Source: Hyphomicrobiales bacterium
Lineage (GTDB): Bacteria > Pseudomonadota > Alphaproteobacteria > Rhizobiales > JAJFHC01
NCBI GenBank assembly: GCA_021775835.1
Contig: JAJFHC010000161.1
Location: 1 to 64,000 of the forward strand
DNA length: 64,000 nucleotides
Reading direction: 5' to 3'
The notes below the pieces were generated by a model. That model searched no databases, was not told the DNA's origin, and saw nothing but the letters and a program-made list of their open reading frames with translations. Positions 26,804-35,065 of this stretch are shown here, in pieces. How positions within the stretch are numbered: position 1 is the first letter of the stretch; every line of letters starts with the position of its first letter. A program made the translations under genes and the position numbers.

Positions 26804-27985
26804 CTAGCCGGTGCCGATCTCTCTAACCGCGGCAATCAGCCGTTCAACTTCGTCGTCGTCGTTGTAGTAGTGGACCGACGCGCGCACTAGAGGCGTCAGG
26901 GAACGGGCCATGCTGTCCAGAAGTGTGCTCGACGGATCGGAAATCGACACGTTGATCTTGTGCGCTGCCAGTGATGCCTTGACGTTTTCAGGCGAAACGC
27001 CGGTCACTGAAAACGAAACAATGCCACACTGAATTTTACCGACATCGTGGACCACGACATTCTCAATGCCGCGAAGGCCCTGGCGCAAGCGTGCAGAAAG
27101 CATCTGAACCCGTGCCCAGATATTGTCGAGACCCCATTCCATGGCATAGTCGACCGCCGCTCCCAATCCGAGTCTCAGGCCGTAGTTGTTTTCCCAGTTC
27201 TCGAACCGGCGCGCATCCGGCCGCAGCTTGTATCTGTCAGCAGCGACCCAGTCGGCTGAAAAGTGATCGATCATGGGCGGATGCATGTTTTCGATCAGGT
27301 CGCGCCGGACATAGAGAAAGCCGGTGCCCCGGGGACCGCGTAGATACTTGCGTCCCGTGGCCGACAGAATATCGCACCCCAGTTCTTCCACATCGATCGG
27401 CATTTGACCGACAGCCTGGCAGGCATCGAGCAGATAGGTGATGCCGTGTCTCCTGGCGACGGCGCCGATTTTGGCAGCCGGGTTGACCAGGCCACCATTG
27501 GTCGGAATGTGGGTAACGGATATCAGCTTGACCCGCTCGTCGATCATCTCCTCCAGTGCTTCCACACAGGTTTCGCCATGCTCGTTGTTGGGGATAACGT
27601 CAATCACCGCACCGGTGCGTCCGGCCACATGCAGGTAGGCCACGAAGTTGGCGGCATACTCCGCCTGCGCCGTCAGAATTCTGTCACCCGGTTCGAACTT
27701 GAGAGAATAGAATGCCATGTCCCAGGCGACCGTGGCATTTTCCACCAGCGCAATTTCATCAGCGCCGGCACCGATCAGGCTGGCTATGGAGTCGTAGACC
27801 CTTTGAAGGCTCGACGCCTCATGAGCCGCGGCTTCATAGCCGCCCATATGGGCTTCCAGACCGAGGTAGCGAACCTGACTGTCATGGACACTGTCCGGCA
27901 TGAGAGCCGAACCGGCATTATTGAAATGGAGGACGTCGGCAACGCCTCTGGTTTCGCGGCGCGCCCGCTCGATGTCGATGCTCAC
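26804..27985 (-). CDS. Class V aminotransferase-fold PLP enzyme
   Basis: PLP enzyme related to cysteine desulfurase and isopenicillin-N epimerase, about 393 residues from a GTG at 27985 with AGGGG upstream; in-frame ATGs at 28036 and 28054 are alternatives. Seen: LHFNNAGSALMP at the N-terminus, VTHIPTNGGLVNPA, LLDACQAVGQMPIDV and the PLP lysine in LSATGRKYLRGPRGTGFLYV. Lacks the obvious Cys loop of desulfurases, so it is more likely an aminotransferase, lyase or epimerase. Substrate unknown. Confidence 0.85.
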   Translation of the reverse strand: MSIDIERARRETRGVADVLHFNNAGSALMPDSVHDSQVRYLGLEAHMGGYEAAAHEASSLQRVYDSIASLIGAGADEIALVENATVAWDMAFYSLKFEPGDRILTAQAEYAANFVAYLHVAGRTGAVIDVIPNNEHGETCVEALEEMIDERVKLISVTHIPTNGGLVNPAAKIGAVARRHGITYLLDACQAVGQMPIDVEELGCDILSATGRKYLRGPRGTGFLYVRRDLIENMHPPMIDHFSADWVAADRYKLRPDARRFENWENNYGLRLGLGAAVDYAMEWGLDNIWARVQMLSARLRQGLRGIENVVVHDVGKIQCGIVSFSVTGVSPENVKASLAAHKINVSISDPSSTLLDSMARSLTPLVRASVHYYNDDDEVERLIAAVREIGTG

Positions 27986-28075
27986 AATTGTTACCCCTTG
28001 CGGTAGGTAATGGGAATTTCGAGCGGACTTTTGCATAGGCCCGAATTCTTTCAAAGTGTTTTGGCTATGTTGGCG

Positions 28076-28624
28076 TCACTCGGGTTCCGGATCTTCGATA
28101 ATCCCGTTTATGCTGAACCACCGTAACGTTGCCTTCCGCATGGAAAACTGACAACCCGATTCGGTCATCCGGTACTCGTCTCGATGTTCTTCAATCAGGG
28201 TAACCGCGCCTTCGTCCTTCATGCTCCCGCCAACGATGTGAAGCTTGATGGTGAGGTAGCTTGTGCCCCTCGCCGTGTTGTTCGAGGTTGGCTTGATGCG
28301 GATATTCGACGTCACATGCAGGAAACGCGTATGCGTTCTGTTGTCAGAGTAATGCTCCAGGGGTGCCTTTCGCCCGACACTGGATCGATGTCCCAGATTG
28401 TCGTCAATCAGGCTCACATCGGCATCTTCTGTGAACAGGTTTGCAAAGTCCTGTGCTGATTGAGACAAGTCGGAGCCCGGGTGGTCGAGATACCAGGCAT
28501 AGTCATTCACGGTTTGTGTGCAACTTTCGACAATGGAAGACTGCGCTGCATTGGCGGTCGTGACCGTAGATGCGGATACGGAATAAACCAGAGCGGCAAT
28601 CCAGTACTGTTTTAGCCGGGGCAT
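28076..28624 (-). CDS. Exported SnoaL/NTF2-like protein
   Basis: 182 residues with a Sec-type signal peptide (WIAALVYSVSASTVTTANA, cleavage after about residue 27). The mature part, with TVNDYAWYLDHPG, FANLFTEDADVSLID, HTRFLHVTSNIRIKPTSNNTARGTSYLTI and the terminal RWFSINGII, has the cone-shaped NTF2-like layout of SnoaL-type proteins. Possibly a periplasmic enzyme or binding domain. Base composition looks lower in G+C than its neighbours. Confidence 0.65.
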   Translation of the reverse strand: MPRLKQYWIAALVYSVSASTVTTANAAQSSIVESCTQTVNDYAWYLDHPGSDLSQSAQDFANLFTEDADVSLIDDNLGHRSSVGRKAPLEHYSDNRTHTRFLHVTSNIRIKPTSNNTARGTSYLTIKLHIVGGSMKDEGAVTLIEEHRDEYRMTESGCQFSMRKATLRWFSINGIIEDPEPE

Positions 28625-29032
28625 TTGACGATCCTCTCTTCAATATTTGGAAGCCGGGTTGACCGATTTCGTGACAGTTCCAACAATGTCTGAATGGAAT
28701 GGTGCTTGTCGTACTCTCTGAACAGGATTTAGCGGACTGTAGCGAAGAGAACTGGCTTTGCCGATCTGCTGTATCGGGCCGTTGACCTGAATTGATTGTG
28801 TAAAGAATTACTCATTGCAAATCTCCTGACCGGGAATCGTAGGACCATCAAAGGTCTTGAATCGCCATAAAGGACCAGACAGCGGCTGTTTTTTCATGTT
28901 TTTGAGAAAACCTTGCTGCGTCGCCATAAGTTTTCCACAGTTTGGTCATACTTGACTTCTCGGGAGCGAGTCATTGCGCTATGATTCGCATATTGTTTAC
29001 CAGCCGCTGGGGGGCGGAGGGGAAATTGGGGC
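28625..29032. other. 408-bp divergent intergenic region
   Basis: Separates the exported SnoaL-like gene (minus) and the outer-membrane-like gene (plus). Noticeably AT-richer than coding sequence, with short T tracts around 28882-28905. GGCGGAGGGGAAATTGGGG before 29033 supplies the downstream ribosome binding site. I see no convincing promoter pair, RNA gene or repeat. Confidence 0.5.
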
Positions 29033-30244
29033 ATGTCCAGTAGGGAACGTTGTCTGTTTCGTGTTGTCGCAGTATCGTGCGGAACGTTGTTTTTGAGTGT
29101 TTACCAGGCGCCATCGGCGTCATCGTCGGAATGGAACGTTGACTGGTCGGATACCGGTCAGGCGGAGGAGGAGCCGGAGCAACGCTCTTTGCTTGGTGTT
29201 CTCCACAATACGTTCGGCGCAGGACGGGACAAGACAGTCCCGGACAATTCTACCGATCATCAGCAGTTGACCAGCGACCCGGCCACACCGAGCCGCGGCA
29301 TGTCATTGTCGATCGGTTCCTATTTTGGCGAACCCACCAGCGATCAAACCCACTATGAACGCCGGTCGTTTACCTCATCCGGCGAGCAGCACCACGAATT
29401 GGATCTCGATCGTCCTGGTGGTACCTGGACGTTCATCGACCTGCCCATGGACAAGGTGAAAAGTATTCACTCAATCCAGTTCGGTGGCTTCTCGGTTGGC
29501 GGTTTGGGCCTTGGCAATCAATCAGAAAGCAGTTCGATTGGTGTTGAAGTTGAGAAAACAACCACGGAAGAAGTGAGAAACGCGTGCGGTGTTTTGGTTA
29601 AACAATCTACAACCCAGCTCGTGACGGAACAGCAGAACTTCTCGGAAGCCAGCAATTCCGGTGAAAACCTGGGTGGTTTGGAATTCAACGTCGTCTTTGA
29701 TGATCCCCTGTCTCATAAGGTGATGTCGGGCCTGAAGACTTTTGCCGGCGCCCGGTTTATTAATGTGGGCAATGACTATTCCGGTTCCACGAGCAGCGCG
29801 TTTGCCGAGTCGGGCGATGGGTCCGCCGACACGTTGGCGTCGTCGGTGACCAACCGTCTGGTCGGCGCGCAATTTGGCGTTTCCGGCCGTAAACGCATGG
29901 GCAAGAACGTCATTCTCTCCGGACGACTGGCCTTCGGTGCGTTCGCAAATTTCATCGACCGCGACAGCAATTTCTCGACCACAGGGACGTCGGCAAGTTC
30001 GTTCAACAACAACGGATCCGACAACGGCTTCGCTCAAATGGTGGAATTTTCACCCACGATGCATGTACGTCTCCAGGAGAAGATGTATCTGTCATTTGGC
30101 GGAACCGTGATGTGGTTGAACGGCATCAGTCAGGTGACGCAGGACGCTTCGTCCGCCTTGCGCAACGGCGATGGTGGTATTCAGGACGATGATTCTTATC
30201 TCTTCTACGGTGCCAAGGCGACGTTCAACTGGAAGTTCAACTGA
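29033..30244 (+). CDS. Putative outer-membrane beta-barrel protein, family not recognised
   Basis: 403 residues. An N-terminal signal-like segment (VVAVSCGTLFLSVYQAPSASSS), then a polar linker rich in Asp, Glu, Thr and Gln to about residue 90, then alternating hydrophobic/polar strands: FGGFSVGGLGLGNQ, VMSGLKTFAGARFINVGNDY, ILSGRLAFGAFANFIDRD, MYLSFGGTVMWLNG, ending SYLFYGAKATFNWKFN, strand-like to the last residue as in outer-membrane barrels. Domain edges and function unknown. No operon partner; the 156-bp gap downstream leads to an aldolase gene. Confidence 0.6.
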   Translation: MSSRERCLFRVVAVSCGTLFLSVYQAPSASSSEWNVDWSDTGQAEEEPEQRSLLGVLHNTFGAGRDKTVPDNSTDHQQLTSDPATPSRGMSLSIGSYFGEPTSDQTHYERRSFTSSGEQHHELDLDRPGGTWTFIDLPMDKVKSIHSIQFGGFSVGGLGLGNQSESSSIGVEVEKTTTEEVRNACGVLVKQSTTQLVTEQQNFSEASNSGENLGGLEFNVVFDDPLSHKVMSGLKTFAGARFINVGNDYSGSTSSAFAESGDGSADTLASSVTNRLVGAQFGVSGRKRMGKNVILSGRLAFGAFANFIDRDSNFSTTGTSASSFNNNGSDNGFAQMVEFSPTMHVRLQEKMYLSFGGTVMWLNGISQVTQDASSALRNGDGGIQDDDSYLFYGAKATFNWKFN

Positions 30245-30399
30245 GCGGCCGAGCCCTTTGAGAAGACTCAGGTAAACTCTCTTGCCGCTGGTTCTGTGGC
30301 TGGGCGGGTATGTGCTCACCGTCACATTGCTGGACGAGTGGGGGCGATTGACCGTACCATTGGGTTCCGTCAATCAACGCCGCAGGTACGCCAAACTCC

Positions 30400-31176
30400 A
30401 TGTCAAAACTGAAATCAAACACGTTCAAGCACGCCATCGGTTCCGGACGCCGTCAGGTTGGCATCTGGAACAGCTTGTGCAGCAATATTGCCGCTGAAGC
30501 GATTGCCGCTTCCGGTTACGACTGGGCCTTGCTCGACATGGAACACTCGGCAAGCGATTTGCGTACGGTTCTCAGCCAGTTGCAGGCTTACGAGGACGGC
30601 CCGACGGTTCCGATCGTGAGGCCGATCTGGAACGATCCGGTGATCGTGAAGTCGCTGCTCGATATGGGTGCGCCGGGTCTGCTATTTCCCATGATTCAGT
30701 CGGTTGAAGAGGCCCAGGCAGCCGTCTCTGCGACCCGTTATCCACCGCATGGCAAGCGTGGCGTATCGATGTCCCAGCGGGGCAATCGCTTCGGACGGAT
30801 AAAAGACTACTTCGAACGGGTCGAGGAAGAGACCTGCGTCATCGTACAGATTGAAACCGAAGAAGCCCTGTCCCGTGTCGGTGAGATCGCCCAGGTCGAC
30901 GGTGTCGACGGCGTTTTTTTTGGGCCCGCAGATCTGGCCGCCGACATGGGGATGCTTGGGCAGATCGCAAGCCAGGAATTGTGGGCCAGGATTTCGGAAG
31001 GTGCCCGGACCGCCCGAAAGGCCGGTGCCCCCGCGGGAACGCTGGTTGGCGATCCCGGCAAGGCTCTGGAATTGCTGGGCGCTGACTTTGCGTTTGTTGC
31101 CTGCAGTTCCGATGTGAACCTGATGGTCAAGAGTGCTGACGCACAGCTGGCAGCAATCAGGGAAGGACTTGGCTGA
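30400..31176 (+). CDS. HpcH/HpaI-type aldolase
   Basis: 258 residues of the class II pyruvate-dependent aldolase family. Seen: GIWNSLCSNIAAEAIAASGYDWALLDMEHSA, RPIWNDPVIVKSLLDMGAPGLLFPMIQS, metal-ligand region in IVQIETEEALSRV and VDGVFFGPADLAADMG. These residues fit a divalent-metal aldolase cleaving 4-hydroxy-2-oxo acids to pyruvate (or oxaloacetate-type) plus an aldehyde. The MBL-fold gene follows after 82 bp. Confidence 0.88.
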   Translation: MSKLKSNTFKHAIGSGRRQVGIWNSLCSNIAAEAIAASGYDWALLDMEHSASDLRTVLSQLQAYEDGPTVPIVRPIWNDPVIVKSLLDMGAPGLLFPMIQSVEEAQAAVSATRYPPHGKRGVSMSQRGNRFGRIKDYFERVEEETCVIVQIETEEALSRVGEIAQVDGVDGVFFGPADLAADMGMLGQIASQELWARISEGARTARKAGAPAGTLVGDPGKALELLGADFAFVACSSDVNLMVKSADAQLAAIREGLG

Positions 31177-31258
31177 AACGGCGTTCGGCAGATCACGCTT
31201 CAACGGTCTGGTAGGAGCTAGGGCCAAGGGGCAGGGGTGGTACGAGGAAGGAAGACCT

Positions 31259-32071
31259 ATGAAGTTCCAGCGATTGGCCGTCGGCTTCACCCTGTTTCTG
31301 GGAATTGCGCTTGCCTCCCTGGCATCCGCGTCCCAGGCTGCCGCCAGCCGATGCCTGGCACTGGCGAACCGTGATGTTCCCGTTGTTCCTGCAGCCGTAA
31401 ACAGTGTCGCTCTTCAGCCTGGTGAGGTTGGCCTGACATTTGTGGGGCATTCCACTTTCCGGATCGAAAGCCCTGCAGGCGTTGTGGTCGCGACCGACTT
31501 CGCCGGTCTAGCAGGAGACGGTCCGGTGCCGGATGTGGTCACCATGAACCATGCCCACGAGACACACTTCACCAATGTGCCGGACCCGGCAATCAAGCAT
31601 GTATTGCGCGGCTGGGGCGATGGCGGCAAGCCGGCCGACCACAATCTGACAGTCAAGGATGTGTTTATCCGCAACGTTCCGACGAATATTCGTCATTGGT
31701 CAGGCGCGACTGAGCGCGACGGCAATTCGGTTTTCATTATCGAGGTGTCGGGCCTCTGCATCGGACATCTAGGCCACCTCCATCATCAACTGACACCGCA
31801 ACACATCGGCTGGATCGGTCGGCTCGACGTGGTGCTTGTGCCGGTGGACGGTACCTACACGCTCGACCACAGTGCGATGATCCAGGTCGTCAAGGATCTG
31901 CGTGCCAGTATCGTCATTCCCATGCACTTCTTCGGACCGTCCACATTGGCGGAATTCATAGCGAAACTGGGCAAAGAACTCGACGTGGAGATTTCCGACA
32001 AGCCTTCCGTTGTGATTTCAGAAGCCACCCTGCCGGCCAGGCCAAAGGTTCTCGTCCTGCCAGGATTTTGA
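31259..32071 (+). CDS. Exported MBL-fold (UlaG-like) metal hydrolase
   Basis: 270 residues, ATG at 31259 behind GAGGAAGGAAG, with a signal peptide (FTLFLGIALASLASASQAAA). The metallo-beta-lactamase fold is seen in LTFVGHSTFRIESPAGVVVATDFAG, the metal motif MNHAHETHF, GLCIGHLGHLHHQLT, and VVLVPVDGTYTLDHS with IPMHFFG near the end. The usual HxHxDH is H-A-H-E-T-H here, so metal site 2 may be altered. UlaG-type relatives are lactonases or phosphodiesterases; periplasmic location is predicted. Confidence 0.78.
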   Translation: MKFQRLAVGFTLFLGIALASLASASQAAASRCLALANRDVPVVPAAVNSVALQPGEVGLTFVGHSTFRIESPAGVVVATDFAGLAGDGPVPDVVTMNHAHETHFTNVPDPAIKHVLRGWGDGGKPADHNLTVKDVFIRNVPTNIRHWSGATERDGNSVFIIEVSGLCIGHLGHLHHQLTPQHIGWIGRLDVVLVPVDGTYTLDHSAMIQVVKDLRASIVIPMHFFGPSTLAEFIAKLGKELDVEISDKPSVVISEATLPARPKVLVLPGF

Positions 32072-32091
32072 TCCGGACGGCCAAAACGAAT

Positions 32092-33075
32092 TTATGCCAT
32101 CGCCACCACGACCTGCCGGTCACCGGTGAACGGTTTTCTGCCGTGCAGCGTCAGGACGTTGTCGAGGATCATGATGTCGCCGGCCTGCCAGGGAAACTTG
32201 ATTTCGCAGGCCCTGGAAACCTCGCGAACATGCTGCAGGTCGGCAACATCGATTTCCTGGCCATCGCCAAACGTGACATGGCTACCGACAGTCTCGTCGC
32301 CGGCCGTCGGGTCAATCGTGCGGGTCGTTTCGCGGCCCGATACGAAGTCTTTCACACTTGCAATGTCTCGATGCCACTGATCGGCCTGATTGTGCCAGCA
32401 CATCTGCCCGGTGACGGTGTGTTTGAGGACAGCGGGACGGGTGGTGGCCGTCTTGATGCCGAGTTCAGTCCAGGAATACGGTGTGTTCGAGGCCTTCAGG
32501 TTGTTCTCCACGGTGGATCTGTCCGTTGTCTCAAAAGTTTCCTGCCAGGACTTGCCGGGACCGGCCGCGTCGTCTGCGTCCCACAGGTGCTGGAGATAGG
32601 TAACGCCCCTGTTTTCGAACCTGTCGCGCACATCCGCGTTCAGCCTGCGATAGATTTCGCGCCCGTCGGCAATATGTGTTTCGCCGCCGGTTTGTGCCGG
32701 CAGCAGGCAACCGAAATAGACGCGGTTTGGCGACCAGGCTGCATAGGACAGCTCATTGTGCAGGAGAACTTCTTCGGCTGACGGGTATTCGGTGGCGTTG
32801 TAGACCTGATCGGCCAGGCCGTGACGCGGGGAATCGCCGCCCACATAGTTGCGAAGGTCAGGACTGACGGTCGCACAGACCGAACGGAACCCAGCGACTG
32901 TGCTGACCGGGAAGCCTCTTAGCACAACGGCACCGGCGCGATGCACAAGATCTTCGAGAACGGCTGCGTTTGCACCGATCTTGTCTATCAGGGCCTGCTC
33001 GCGGTTTGCCTCGTCTTCGTCTGCGTGAATGACCAGAGGCATCGGTTTGCCGTTTATCAGCGGAACAGCGTGCAT
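32092..33075 (-). CDS. TauD/TfdA family dioxygenase
   Basis: Fe(II)/2-oxoglutarate oxygenase, 327 residues from ATG 33075, which lies 4 bp after the aldolase stop; ATG 33153 would overlap the aldolase by 74 bp. Iron ligands: H-x-E in LLHNELSYA (Glu in place of the usual Asp) and the distal His in NVLTLHGRKPF; Arg near the C-terminus in TGDRQ. WHRDIASVKDF is an additional His-Arg-Asp stretch. Substrate unknown. It is the last gene of a tightly packed run that begins with znuC. Confidence 0.82.
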   Translation of the reverse strand: MHAVPLINGKPMPLVIHADEDEANREQALIDKIGANAAVLEDLVHRAGAVVLRGFPVSTVAGFRSVCATVSPDLRNYVGGDSPRHGLADQVYNATEYPSAEEVLLHNELSYAAWSPNRVYFGCLLPAQTGGETHIADGREIYRRLNADVRDRFENRGVTYLQHLWDADDAAGPGKSWQETFETTDRSTVENNLKASNTPYSWTELGIKTATTRPAVLKHTVTGQMCWHNQADQWHRDIASVKDFVSGRETTRTIDPTAGDETVGSHVTFGDGQEIDVADLQHVREVSRACEIKFPWQAGDIMILDNVLTLHGRKPFTGDRQVVVAMA

Positions 33076-33079
33076 AAGG

Positions 33080-33811
33080 TCAGGTCCTGTATTCCGGTTG
33101 ACTGCGATCCAGCTGCCGTCTGATCGCGGCAAAATGGCCTGAAGTTTGCTCATCGACGGCCTGAAACGCAGGTGCCATCCGGTCGGCATCGGTTTCGTCG
33201 ATGACCTTGAGCGGCAATCCCGACGACAGGGCGATGTTCTGATAACGCGCTGCGGTCTCCAGGTAGTAAAAATCGTCGAAGGCCTGGGCAACGTTGGGTC
33301 CGGTCACCGTAATCCCGTGGTGGGCCATCAGCATGATCGGATGGTTGCCCAGGGCATGCGCGATCCGTCCGCCTTCATCTTCATCCAGGGCGACGCCGCC
33401 GAAATCATCGTCGTAGGCAATCCGGCGGTGAAACCGCAGACAGTCCTGATGACAGTTCTGTAGCCGCCCGCCTTGCGTGCACATGATGGCCGTGGAGTAG
33501 GGCGGGTGGGCATGCATCACGCACCGCGCGCTTGGCACCCGCTCGTGGATTGCGCTGTGAATGAAGAACGCAGTCGCTTCGACCATTCCGTCACCGTCCA
33601 GGATCTGGCCGTCGCCGTCCATCAGGAGCAGCGAAGACGCTGTCGCCTCCGACCAGTGATCGCCCTGACGGTTCACCAATATGCCTGCAGGTGCGGATCC
33701 GTCTTCATCGACAGCCAGACTGAAATGATTGCAGATACCCGATTGCCAGCCAAGATGCGCGGCCCATCTGAGGGCAGCAGCCAGCTCTTCGCGTTGTTCC
33801 CGATGGTTCAT
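33080..33811 (-). CDS. Class II aldolase/adducin family protein
   Basis: 243 residues from ATG 33811, preceded by GGAGGGGGAGAGA. Seen: LGWQSGICNHFSLAV, ILVNRQGDHWSE, the zinc-binding H-x-H in CVMHAHPPYSTAI, and the later His in MLMAHHGITVTGPNVAQAFDDFYYLE. Members are zinc-dependent lyases for sugar phosphates or 3-oxo acids. It lies 16 bp after zur and 4 bp before the TauD gene, so it appears to be transcribed with the zinc-uptake genes. Confidence 0.88.
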   Translation of the reverse strand: MNHREQREELAAALRWAAHLGWQSGICNHFSLAVDEDGSAPAGILVNRQGDHWSEATASSLLLMDGDGQILDGDGMVEATAFFIHSAIHERVPSARCVMHAHPPYSTAIMCTQGGRLQNCHQDCLRFHRRIAYDDDFGGVALDEDEGGRIAHALGNHPIMLMAHHGITVTGPNVAQAFDDFYYLETAARYQNIALSSGLPLKVIDETDADRMAPAFQAVDEQTSGHFAAIRRQLDRSQPEYRT

Positions 33812-33827
33812 TCTCTCCCCCTCCAAA

Positions 33828-34244
33828 TCAATCTGCGTGCTTTGCGACCACGGCACACCGGGCACAAAGTCCGCTGATCTCGATTGTTGTCTGTTCCGGT
33901 TTGAATTTTCGCGTTTCGCTCCACGACGTCAAGCGGTTCGTTACCACATCGTCGGCAAACTCTTCCACATGATCACAGGCGCGGCAGATGGCAAAGGAAA
34001 TCACGCCGGCATCGTGGCAGTTGGAGTGACTGCAGGCGACGAACGCATTGACGCTTTCAAGCCGGTGAACCAGCCCATAGTCGCGCAACTTCTCGAGCGC
34101 GCGATAGACCTGGAGCGGCGCCCGGAAACCATCGTCCCTCAGTCGGTCGAGTATCGTGTAAGCGCTCAACGGGATCTGGGCTTGCGTCAGGGTATCGAAG
34201 ACAAGGTTCTGGTTCTTGGTCAGGGGCGGTGCTTGGGTTGCCAT
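33828..34244 (-). CDS. zur: Zinc uptake regulator Zur (Fur family)
   Basis: 138 residues. Winged helix LTKNQNLVFDTLTQAQIPLSAYTILDRLRDDGFRAPLQVYRALEKLRDYGLVHRLES; dimer/metal domain with ACSHSNCHD, CRACDHVEEF and a C-terminal SGLCARC, i.e. the structural-zinc Cys pairs. The alphaproteobacterial Zur wording and the location inside znu settle the assignment against Fur or PerR. ATG overlaps the znuB stop by one base (TGATG) and has GAGGAGG. It should repress znuA and znuCB through the boxes at 36028-36058 when zinc is plentiful. Confidence 0.92.
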   Translation of the reverse strand: MATQAPPLTKNQNLVFDTLTQAQIPLSAYTILDRLRDDGFRAPLQVYRALEKLRDYGLVHRLESVNAFVACSHSNCHDAGVISFAICRACDHVEEFADDVVTNRLTSWSETRKFKPEQTTIEISGLCARCAVVAKHAD

Positions 34245-35065
34245 CAGGGCCTCCTCGTTTCGAGATCAGGTCGGCGCAGGATCCGGGCCAAAGGCAGCAG
34301 GCTTGCAACGAACAGCCCTAGTGCCGCCACGACGATCGACGGACCCGAAGGGGTGTCGAATTGCAGTGAGCCGGTGAGGCCCCCGAGCACCGCCAGGGTG
34401 CCCAACCCGATGGCGAAAAGCGCCATCTGTTCCGGTGTTGCGGCGAAACGCCGGGCGGTGGCGGCAGGAATGATCAGCAGCGACGTGATCAGCAGGATGC
34501 CGACGATCTTCATGGCGATGGCAATGACGCCGGCCATCAGCAACATGAACACGACACGGGCACGATCAGGCTTGAGACCCTCGGCCTGCGCCAGGTCGAC
34601 GCTCAGGGTTGCTGCAAGCAATGGCCGCCATAGCCATACGACCAGGCCAAGGATGACAGCGCCGCCCGAATAGATCACGCCGATATCGGCAACAGAGACA
34701 GATAAAATGTCGCCAAACAGAAATGCCATGAGGTCGATCCTCACCCACGTCATGAAGGCAAGCAGGACCAGTCCGAGGGCGAGCGTTGAGTGAGACAGGA
34801 TGCCAAGCAGGGCATCTGTGGATAACGAGCCCCGCTTGTCCAGAAAGATCAGTGTGAGCGAAACCACGGCGGAGACTGCAAACACACCGGCCATCATATT
34901 GATGTCAAACAGCACGGCGATGGCAACGCCCAGCAGAGCCGAATGTGCCATCGTGTCGCCGAAATAAGCCATGCGCCGCCACACGACGAAGCAGCCCAAG
35001 GGTCCGGCAATGGCGGCGATGCCGATGCCGGCGATTATGGCGCGGGTAAAAAAGTCATCCAGCAT
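34244..35065 (-). CDS. znuB: Zinc ABC transporter permease ZnuB
   Basis: 273 residues from ATG 35065 behind GGAGAACGTC. Multi-helix ABC-3 type permease: IIAGIGIAAIAGPLGCFVVWRRMAYFGDTMAHSALLGVAIA is the diagnostic N-terminal part, followed by eight or so helices ending in VVAALGLFVASLLPLARIL. Overlaps the znuC stop by 11 bp and zur by 1 bp. Moves Zn(II) across the inner membrane with ZnuC and ZnuA. Confidence 0.93.
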   Translation of the reverse strand: MLDDFFTRAIIAGIGIAAIAGPLGCFVVWRRMAYFGDTMAHSALLGVAIAVLFDINMMAGVFAVSAVVSLTLIFLDKRGSLSTDALLGILSHSTLALGLVLLAFMTWVRIDLMAFLFGDILSVSVADIGVIYSGGAVILGLVVWLWRPLLAATLSVDLAQAEGLKPDRARVVFMLLMAGVIAIAMKIVGILLITSLLIIPAATARRFAATPEQMALFAIGLGTLAVLGGLTGSLQFDTPSGPSIVVAALGLFVASLLPLARILRRPDLETRRP

